DNA from: Streptomyces sp. WM4235
Lineage (GTDB): Bacteria; Actinomycetota; Actinomycetes; Streptomycetales; Streptomycetaceae
Direction of reading: 5' to 3'
Assembly (NCBI RefSeq): GCF_001279725.1
Contig: NZ_LGDE01000447.1
Coordinates: forward strand, 1 to 64,000
DNA length: 64,000 nucleotides
Under the pieces are notes generated by a model. That model had not been told where the DNA came from. It did not search any database and was given only the letters and a program-made list of their open reading frames with translations. Within the stretch, counting starts at the first letter, position 1; every line of letters begins with the position of its first letter. Of the stretch, positions 58,891 to 64,000 are shown piece after piece. Position numbers and translations under genes: made by a program.

Positions 58891-60136
58891 TGGGGGCGAT
58901 GTCCGTCCCCGCGCCACGTCGACGCACCGACACCAGGTCCGAGCGCACCTCACCGGGCTCCACCCGGGCGCGGGAGGCAGCCGCCGGTTCGGCGTGCCCC
59001 GAGCAGCCGCCGCACGCCGAACCGCAGCCCGCCGCCTCGGCGGAGTCCGCGGTCCCGGAAGGGCCACAGAGCGATGCGCCGCCGCCGTGCGAACCGCAGC
59101 CCCCGGCCGCGGCGGGCGCCGCCGCCGCGTCGGCGCGGTGCGTGGGCAGGGTCGTCGTACCGGCGCCCTCCACCTCGAAACCGGCGTCCGCGATCATGTC
59201 CAGGTCGGCCTGACCGGCCTGGCCCTCACTGGTCAGGTAGTCGCCGAGGAAGATCGAGTTGACCAGGTGCAGGGCCAGCGGCTGCATGGAGCGCAGGTGC
59301 ACCTCGCGCCCGCCCGCGAGCCGGACCTCGACGTCGGGGCAGACGAACCGCACCATCGCCAGGATCCGGAGGCAGCGCTGCGGGGTGAGGTTCCACTCCT
59401 TGGCCAGCGGCGTGCCCTCGAAGGGGATCAGGAAGTTGACCGGCACCGAGTCCGGGTCCAGCTCGCGCAGCGAGTAGACGACGTCGACGAGGTCCTCGTC
59501 GCTCTCGCCCATGCCCGCGATCAGGCCGGAGCAGGCGGACAAGCCGGCGGCGTGCGCCTTCTGCACCGTGTCGACGCGGTCCGCGTACGTGTGGGTCTTG
59601 GTGATCTGGCCGTACGTGGCCTCGGAGGTGTTGAGGTTGTGGTTGTAGGCATCCGCACCCGCGTCCTTCAGACGCTCCGCCTGACCGTCCGAGAGCAGAC
59701 CCAGGCAGGCACAGACCTCGATGCCCTCGTTCTGCTCCTTGATCGCCTCGATCGTCTTGCCGACCCGGTCGACGTCACGGTCCGTCGGACCGCGTCCGCT
59801 CGCCACCAGGCAGACCCGCTTGGCCCCGCCCGCGACGCCGGCCGCGGCGGCCTGGGAGGCCTCCTCGGGTTTCAGCCACGTGTACTTGAGGATCTCCGCC
59901 TTCGAACCCAGGCGCTGGGAACAGTACGAGCAGTCCTCCGGGCAGAGGCCCGACTTCAGGTTGACCAGGTAGTTCAGCTTCACGCGACGGCCGAACCACT
60001 GGCGGCGTACCTTGCCGGCCGCGGTCACCACGTCGAGCAGTTCGTCGTCCGAGGTCGCCAGTACGGCGAGCGCCTCTTCGCGGGTCGGCAGCTCGCGCCG
60101 CAGCCCCTTGTCCACCAGGGTGTTCAGCAGGTCCAT
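58883..60136 (-). CDS. bioB: Biotin synthase with Cys-rich C-terminal extension
   Basis: Radical-SAM enzyme that inserts sulfur into dethiobiotin. The 417-residue protein has the [4Fe-4S] motif CPEDCSYC (Cys65, 69, 72), and further Cys of the second cluster in RVCLVAS and EVCACLG. The Arg ligand region lies in [14 protein letters not shown]. The catalytic body ends near residue 330. The last 85 residues are an extra Gly/Ala/Ser tail with five Cys, including CGSACGGC, absent from enteric BioB. The ATG at 60136 is fixed by homology. It is first in the bioBAD operon and divergent from bioF. Confidence 0.96.
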   Translation of the reverse strand: MDLLNTLVDKGLRRELPTREEALAVLATSDDELLDVVTAAGKVRRQWFGRRVKLNYLVNLKSGLCPEDCSYCSQRLGSKAEILKYTWLKPEEASQAAAAGVAGGAKRVCLVASGRGPTDRDVDRVGKTIEAIKEQNEGIEVCACLGLLSDGQAERLKDAGADAYNHNLNTSEATYGQITKTHTYADRVDTVQKAHAAGLSACSGLIAGMGESDEDLVDVVYSLRELDPDSVPVNFLIPFEGTPLAKEWNLTPQRCLRILAMVRFVCPDVEVRLAGGREVHLRSMQPLALHLVNSIFLGDYLTSEGQAGQADLDMIADAGFEVEGAGTTTLPTHRADAAAAPAAAGGCGSHGGGASLCGPSGTADSAEAAGCGSACGGCSGHAEPAAASRARVEPGEVRSDLVSVRRRGAGTDIAPNA

Positions 60137-60206
60137 GACGCTGATCCTGGCCCACACCGGTACTCCCGGCCAAGGAGAGATCAGACAACATGGCCAGATC
60201 GGAGTG

Positions 60207-60268
60207 TGTGGATCGCCACATCTACCCCTTGAGCGGCGGCGGCTAGGGTCGAGCAGATCTGTCGACAG
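60207..60268. promoter_or_regulatory. bioB/bioF divergent control region
   Basis: Between the starts at 60136 and 60292 lie the dyad TGTGG-ATCG-CCACA (60207-60220) and the perfect palindrome CTGTCGACAG (60259-60268). A TAGGGT hexamer is at 60244-60249. A biotin-responsive repressor of the BioQ or BirA kind would be expected to act here, but neither dyad is a proven site. Confidence 0.4.
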
Positions 60269-60291
60269 CCGACAAAACGCGAGGACCGCCG

Positions 60292-61464
60292 ATGACCGAG
60301 CACACCCCGGAGCCCGAGGACGTCTTCGCCTGGATCGACGGCGAGGAGCGGGCACGTGAGCAGGCAGGACTGGTGCGGACCCTGCGCCCGAGGCCGTCCG
60401 ACTCGCCGCTCCTGGACCTCGCCGGCAACGACTACCTGGGTCTCTCCCGGCATCCCGAGACGATCCGCGGCGCGCGGGAGGCGGCCGAGCGCTGGGGCGG
60501 GGGAGCCACTGGATCACGCCTGGTGACGGGTACGACCGAGCTTCATGCCCGGCTCGAGGAGGAGCTGGCGGCCTTCTGCGGGTTCGAGGCGGCACTGGTC
60601 CTCTCCTCCGGGTACGCGGCCAACCTGGCGGCGGTCACCGCCCTCAGCGACCGGGACACGCTCGTCGTCTCCGACGCGGGGAACCACGCCTCGATCGTCG
60701 ACGGCTGCCGCCTCTCGCGAGCCCGGATCGCGGTCACCCCGCACGGCGACGCGGACATCGCGCGCAAGACGCTCGCCGGGCACGAGGGCCGTGCCCTGCT
60801 GGTCAGCGACTCGGTCTTCTCCGTGGACGGGGACGCCGCCCCGCTCCGCGCGTACGCGGCGGCCTGCCGCGACGAGGGCGCGGCACTGGTCGTGGACGAC
60901 GCCCACGGGCTCGGTGTCCTGGGCGAGGGCGGCCGGGGCGCGCTGCACGCCGTCGGGTTGGCGGGCGCGCCCGGCGTGGTCGCGACGATGACCCTGTCGA
61001 AGTCCCTCGGCAGCCAGGGCGGGGTCGTGCTCGGCCCGGCGAAGGTGATCCGACACCTGATCAACACGGCCCGGACCTTCATCTTCGACACCGGGCTGGC
61101 TCCGGCCGCGGCGGGCGCGGCGCTCGCGAGCCTGCGTCTGCTCCAGCGGGAACCGGAGCGCGCGGACCGGGTGCGGGAGGTGGCCACCGCGCTGTACGGG
61201 CGGCTCACCGCGTCCGGCCTGGCCGCGGCCAGGCCGGACGCGGCCGTGGTGTCGGTGCGGGCCCCGTCGGCCTCGGCGGCACTGCGCTGGGCCACCGACT
61301 GCCGTGAGGCGGGACTGTTCGTGGGGTGCTTCCGGCCGCCGTCCGTACCGGACGGCATCTCCCGGCTGCGGCTGACCGCCCGGGCGAATCTCACGGGGGA
61401 GGAGATCGACCGGGCCGTCGAGGTGATCCTTCGTACCGCTCCCGCCGGAGCCGCGGGCCTGTAG
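60292..61464 (+). CDS. bioF: 8-amino-7-oxononanoate synthase
   Basis: PLP enzyme that condenses pimeloyl thioester with alanine, the step before BioA. The 390-residue protein has [16 protein letters not shown] near residue 38 and [35 protein letters not shown] holds the Asp/His that grip PLP, and [13 protein letters not shown] holds the Schiff-base Lys. It is divergent from bioBAD. No pimeloyl-forming gene (bioC, bioH, bioW or bioI) is seen nearby. Confidence 0.96.
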   Translation: MTEHTPEPEDVFAWIDGEERAREQAGLVRTLRPRPSDSPLLDLAGNDYLGLSRHPETIRGAREAAERWGGGATGSRLVTGTTELHARLEEELAAFCGFEAALVLSSGYAANLAAVTALSDRDTLVVSDAGNHASIVDGCRLSRARIAVTPHGDADIARKTLAGHEGRALLVSDSVFSVDGDAAPLRAYAAACRDEGAALVVDDAHGLGVLGEGGRGALHAVGLAGAPGVVATMTLSKSLGSQGGVVLGPAKVIRHLINTARTFIFDTGLAPAAAGAALASLRLLQREPERADRVREVATALYGRLTASGLAAARPDAAVVSVRAPSASAALRWATDCREAGLFVGCFRPPSVPDGISRLRLTARANLTGEEIDRAVEVILRTAPAGAAGL

Positions 61465-61474
61465 TGCGGGAGCG

Positions 61475-61515
61475 ATCCGTACGGGCGTCAGACGTGTGCG
61501 TCCGCCCGTACGGAT
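61475..61515. terminator. Convergent terminator between bioF and the DUF397 gene
   Basis: ATCCGTACGGGCG (61475-61487) pairs perfectly with 61503-61515. The right arm overlaps the last codons of the DUF397 gene. Confidence 0.75.
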
Positions 61516-61709
61516 GCGAGGAAGCCCTGCCAGGCCGGCCCGGTGAAGAGCACGGCCGGGCCGTCCGTCCGTTTGGAGTCACGGACGGCCAGCAGGCCGC
61601 CACCGAGGACAGCCGCTTCCACGCAGTTGTTCATTCCGGTGCTGCGGCTGCTCCGCCGCCACCGCGCGCTGATCAGAAGTCCGCTGGTGGATAAGGGGGT
61701 TGCGGACAC
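61488..61709 (-). CDS. DUF397 family protein with a TTA codon
   Basis: A 73-residue protein with the DUF397 core (ARWRRSSRSTGMNNCVEAAV, then LLAVRDSKRTDGPAVLFT and WQGFLASVR). The GTG start has GGAGG 7 nt upstream. Codon 6 is TTA (61694-61692), the rare leucine codon that in Streptomyces needs the bldA tRNA, so production is probably limited to late growth or differentiation. It follows the XRE-DUF5753 gene by 12 bp and forms with it and the HATPase gene a WhiJ-like locus. DUF397 proteins act with their XRE partner, perhaps as antagonists; mechanism unproven. Confidence 0.92.
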   Translation of the reverse strand: MSATPLSTSGLLISARWRRSSRSTGMNNCVEAAVLGGGLLAVRDSKRTDGPAVLFTGPAWQGFLASVRADAHV

Positions 61710-61721
61710 GGGGGTGCCTCC

Positions 61722-62603
61722 TTACGCGTCGTCAGCGATGGAGCTGATGAGATCCGACGAGTCCTGCGGCGGGAGGGCGTGCGCCTGGATGGTGCGGAAC
61801 GCGGCGCTGTACGCCTCGAGGTCTTCCTTCCGCTCCAGATAGAGGCTACTCGTCAAATGGTCGAGGACCACCACATCCAGATCGGCGATGCTCGGAAATG
61901 AGAAGATGACGAACGGTCCGGTAAGGCCGAGATGCCCCCCCACGCTGAACGGTAGTACCTGGAGCCGCACTTGGGGCAACAGAGCCACCTCCACCAAATG
62001 TCGCAGCTGCTCCTCCATCACCCCCGGCCCCCCGATCTGGCGCCGCAGCACCGCCTCGTCCAGTACGGCGCTCAGCTGGAGCGGCGGATCGGCCCGCAAC
62101 ACCGACTGCCGGGCCAGCCGTACGTCGACCAGCGCGTCCACCTTCGGCTCGGGCAGCCCGCCCAGGGCCGCCCTGGTCACGGCGCGTGCGTATCCGGGCG
62201 TCTGCAACAGACCCGGAACCACGGAGAGTTCCACCGTCCGGGCGGCGCGGGCGCCGGCCTCCAGGCTGATGAAGTCCCGGTACTCCTGCGGCAACAGCCC
62301 CCGATAGTCGTGCCACCACTGCCGGCCGCGCGCGGCGTCGCCCGCTCCCGAGCCCGCCGCCGAGGCCCCGAGGGCCTCCAACAGGGCCCGCTGCTGCGTG
62401 CTGACCACATCACCGTAGGCGTCGAGCAGCAGCCGGATGTCCGCTGTCTTCGCGCCACTGCGACCCGTCTCGATGCGGCTGATTTTCGACTGATGCCATC
62501 CCACGATCCGGGCCGCCTCACCGCTGGTGAGTCCGGACCGGTCACGGAGCGCACGCAGTTCCTCGCCGAGCTTGCGTCGGCGCACCGCGGGACCGTGCTG
62601 CAT
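61722..62603 (-). CDS. XRE-family regulator with DUF5753 domain (WhiJ-like)
   Basis: A 293-residue regulator. The N-terminal helix-turn-helix covers residues 10-70 (LRALRDRSGLTSGEAARIVG with HQSKISRIETGRSG). The rest is the DUF5753 sensor domain (ISLEAGARAARTVELSVVPG, LLQTPGYARAVTRA, then SVGGHLGLTGPFVIFSFPS and SLYLERKEDLEAYS). Proteins of this type are numerous in Streptomyces, pair with small DUF397 proteins and affect development. AAGGAG precedes the ATG. Divergent from the HATPase gene. Confidence 0.94.
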   Translation of the reverse strand: MQHGPAVRRRKLGEELRALRDRSGLTSGEAARIVGWHQSKISRIETGRSGAKTADIRLLLDAYGDVVSTQQRALLEALGASAAGSGAGDAARGRQWWHDYRGLLPQEYRDFISLEAGARAARTVELSVVPGLLQTPGYARAVTRAALGGLPEPKVDALVDVRLARQSVLRADPPLQLSAVLDEAVLRRQIGGPGVMEEQLRHLVEVALLPQVRLQVLPFSVGGHLGLTGPFVIFSFPSIADLDVVVLDHLTSSLYLERKEDLEAYSAAFRTIQAHALPPQDSSDLISSIADDA

Positions 62604-62689
62604 ACCCGCTCTCCTTCCACCGGCACAGCTCGCACCAGTCTGCCGTCCGAATACGCTCTTGCGTAGCAGAGTTCACCGCATTGAGCGAC

Positions 62690-62705
62690 AGATATATGCA
62701 TATCT
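62690..62705. promoter_or_regulatory. AT-rich palindrome between XRE and HATPase genes
   Basis: AGATATATGCATATCT has perfect AGATAT/ATATCT arms and is very AT-rich for this genome. It lies in the 197-bp divergent region, so it is a candidate binding site for the WhiJ-like regulator. Confidence 0.5.
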
Positions 62706-62800
62706 TGGGAGATCGGCAGAAACGGCGGCACGATGGGTGACACTCTGGCGCTCAGCGTAGATCCGGGACGGTTACGCCCCGGTGGGAAAGGGACGTCGCC

Positions 62801-63250
62801 ATGGCAGATCACCAGGAAGCATCCGTCACTCTGCCGAGCGACCCGGCCTCGGTCGCCGCTGCCCGCCGGTACGTCGCGGAGGTGCTCGGCGACTGGGGAC
62901 TGCCCGACGAATCCGAGACGGCCGACACCGTGCGGCTGATCGTTTCGGAACTCGCGACCAACGCGGTCCAGCACACGCGCGGTCAGTCGCCCACGTTCAC
63001 CGTCGACGTCCGGCTGGAGCGCGGTGAATGGCTGCGCGTCGGCGTGACGGACAGTCACCCGCGCCATCCCCGGCGGCTCCCCGCGGCGGTCCAGCAGGAC
63101 AACGGGCGGGGCATGGTCATCATCCGCTGGCTGGCCGCCGAGGCGGGCGGGCGGCTGTCGGTCACCCCGACCGAGGACGGTGGCAAGACCGTGTGGATCG
63201 CGCTGCCGTGGACCGTGGTCGCCGCGACGACGGCCCCCACCGGCTGCTGA
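62801..63250 (+). CDS. HATPase-domain anti-sigma-like kinase (RsbW/SpoIIAB type)
   Basis: A 149-residue GHKL ATPase. The N-box is IVSELATNAVQHTRG, followed by a degenerate G1 region (GVTDSHPRHPRRLP) and the G2 motif DNGRGMVIIRWLA. Such proteins bind and phosphorylate anti-sigma antagonists or regulate partner factors; in Streptomyces many stand beside XRE/DUF397 pairs, as here. No sigma factor or STAS-domain antagonist is in the window. The ATG at 62801 is the natural start. Confidence 0.92.
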   Translation: MADHQEASVTLPSDPASVAAARRYVAEVLGDWGLPDESETADTVRLIVSELATNAVQHTRGQSPTFTVDVRLERGEWLRVGVTDSHPRHPRRLPAAVQQDNGRGMVIIRWLAAEAGGRLSVTPTEDGGKTVWIALPWTVVAATTAPTGC

Positions 63251-63322
63251 CGCGACCGGCCCGCGGGCCGGGGAGGCGGCGAGCCGAGGGCCCCGCGGGG
63301 CGGGGCCCCGCGACGACCCGAC

Positions 63323-63715
63323 TCAGGAGCCGGCGCGCTCCTCGGCGCTGCGCTCGATGCACAGTTCGTTCCCCTCGGGGTCGGCGAGCACGACCCAGCC
63401 GAGGACCCCGTCCTCGTCCCGCCGGTCGTCCACGATCCGCGCCCCGAGCCCGGTCAGCCGCGCGACGGTCTCGTCGCGCGTCCCGGTGGGCGGCTGGATG
63501 TCCAGGTGGACCCGGTTCTTCACGGACTTGGCGTCCGGCACGCGGATGAACAGCAGACCCGGTACACCGGGCTGTCCCGGCTCCAGCAGGATCTCGTCGT
63601 CGCCCTCCACGTCGTCCGGATGGATCGGGTAACCGGTCACGGCCGACCAGAACTCGGCGATTTTGTAGGGGTCGAGGGCGTCGAAGGTGATGTGGCGGAC
63701 CGGGTTGAGAAACAT
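63323..63715 (-). CDS. VOC-superfamily (glyoxalase-like) protein
   Basis: A 130-residue protein of the glyoxalase/bleomycin-resistance fold with two beta-alpha-beta-beta-beta units. The first is NPVRHITFDALDPYKIAEFW, and the second ends WVVLADPEGNELCIER, the most conserved block. His and Glu residues suited to metal binding are present in RHITFD, VHLDIQ and NELCIER. GAGGAG precedes the ATG. A palindrome lies 20-33 nt upstream. Substrate unknown. Confidence 0.92.
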   Translation of the reverse strand: MFLNPVRHITFDALDPYKIAEFWSAVTGYPIHPDDVEGDDEILLEPGQPGVPGLLFIRVPDAKSVKNRVHLDIQPPTGTRDETVARLTGLGARIVDDRRDEDGVLGWVVLADPEGNELCIERSAEERAGS

Positions 63716-63734
63716 GACTCTCCTCGAAGGAAGC

Positions 63735-63748
63735 TTCCGTATACGGAA
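63735..63748. promoter_or_regulatory. Palindrome TTCCGTATACGGAA upstream of the VOC gene
   Basis: A perfect 14-bp palindrome begins 20 nt before the VOC start. It overlaps a second palindrome, GGAAGCTTCC (63729-63738). Likely an operator. Confidence 0.5.
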
Positions 63749-63945
63749 CCTGGCGGAGGCGCCGCGCCGGGCGAACCGGGTGCCTCCACGAAACGTGCGT
63801 TAACGCGGCGGAAAACTACGGACCCTAGCGTGGGCGTCCGCGGCCTTCCGTCAATGATCACCCATGCGCCGGCAAAGCGACGGTGATCGGAACGGAAAGC
63901 CTCCCTCTGCGTTGGACAAGACACGCTTGGCACGGAAATGCCCAG

Positions 63946-63974
63946 GTCAACAAAGTGTTGACGGCCGATAGGGT
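63946..63974 (+). promoter_or_regulatory. Palindrome and -10-like box at the right edge
   Basis: GTCAACAAAGTGTTGAC (63946-63962) is a perfect 6-bp dyad with a 5-nt centre. TAGGGT follows at 63969-63974. They point to a plus-strand gene just outside the window. The stretch 63749-63945 shows no gene. Confidence 0.4.
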
Positions 63975-64000
63975 CGCGTCGGCGCGGCGTTGATCTTGTC

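Overview
The window is a high-GC (about 70 percent or more) actinobacterial chromosome segment, almost certainly from a Streptomyces. Evidence: strong GC at third codon positions, frequent GTG/TTG starts, a divergent second elongation factor Tu (EF-Tu3 type), a WhiJ-like XRE/DUF397/HATPase locus with a TTA (bldA-type) codon, a Streptomyces-style BioB with a Cys-rich tail, and TAnnnT -10 boxes placed directly before several start codons. No tRNA, rRNA, insertion sequence, prophage, CRISPR array or secondary-metabolite cluster is visible. This looks like conserved core-arm chromosome with small patches of decay and repeats.

Layout. 1-5 kb: a DMT exporter (cut by the left edge) divergent from a LysR regulator, a PPOX-fold flavoprotein, a catalytically degenerate isochorismatase-fold protein, and a HipA-like kinase overlapping a DUF3037 gene, preceded by a decayed copy of the kinase 5' end. 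5-10.6 kb: two SDR reductases (one FabG-like) behind a textbook promoter, a lone oligopeptide-binding lipoprotein, uracil-DNA glycosylase and two small unknowns. 10.6-16.2 kb: DinB-like protein, Gfo/Idh/MocA oxidoreductase, apolipoprotein N-acyltransferase, an NTF2-fold protein, a 58-residue protein, UppP and a TVP38-family membrane protein. 16.2-22.8 kb: EF-Tu3 with a long leader, patatin-like lipase, spermidine-synthase-like protein, MFS transporter, a Pro/Gln-rich membrane-anchored protein and a hotdog thioesterase. 22.8-30.8 kb: a GNAT remnant, a GH3 glycosidase lipoprotein, DedA, two left-handed beta-helix proteins, a DMT/XRE-cupin divergent pair, a CoA-binding protein and YigZ.

30.8-42.3 kb: SbcD-SbcC nuclease operon, Lrp/AsnC regulator divergent from a rhodanese, DUF885 metallopeptidase-like protein, an unusual membrane-ACT-GNAT fusion, a Tat-exported PhoD phosphatase and an alpha/beta hydrolase. 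42.3-49.7 kb: a GntR/UTRA regulator with a near-ideal promoter overlapped by a palindrome, a 0.9 kb repeat-rich spacer (eleven 18-bp tandem units plus a tetranucleotide microsatellite), a ROK-family regulator lacking its zinc site, and a two-component system divergent from an ABC-2 type exporter across a perfect 22-bp palindrome. 49.7-57 kb: Mug-type DNA glycosylase, PurB, an SGNH hydrolase, two CBS-domain CNNM/CorC-type membrane proteins, a GNAT and a methyltransferase.

57-64 kb: the biotin genes bioB-bioA-bioD on the minus strand (bioB and bioA overlap by 8 nt) divergent from bioF, then the WhiJ-like locus (XRE-DUF5753, DUF397, HATPase), a VOC-family protein and, at the right edge, a palindrome plus promoter-like sequence for a gene beyond the window.

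Functional assignments come from recognising motifs and overall family resemblance by eye. No database search was run. No complete novel multi-gene defence or biosynthetic system was found. The least-explained items are the HipA-like/DUF3037 pair, the active-site-less isochorismatase-fold protein, the 18-bp repeat array, the bldA-type codon in the WhiJ-like locus, and the membrane-ACT-GNAT fusion.
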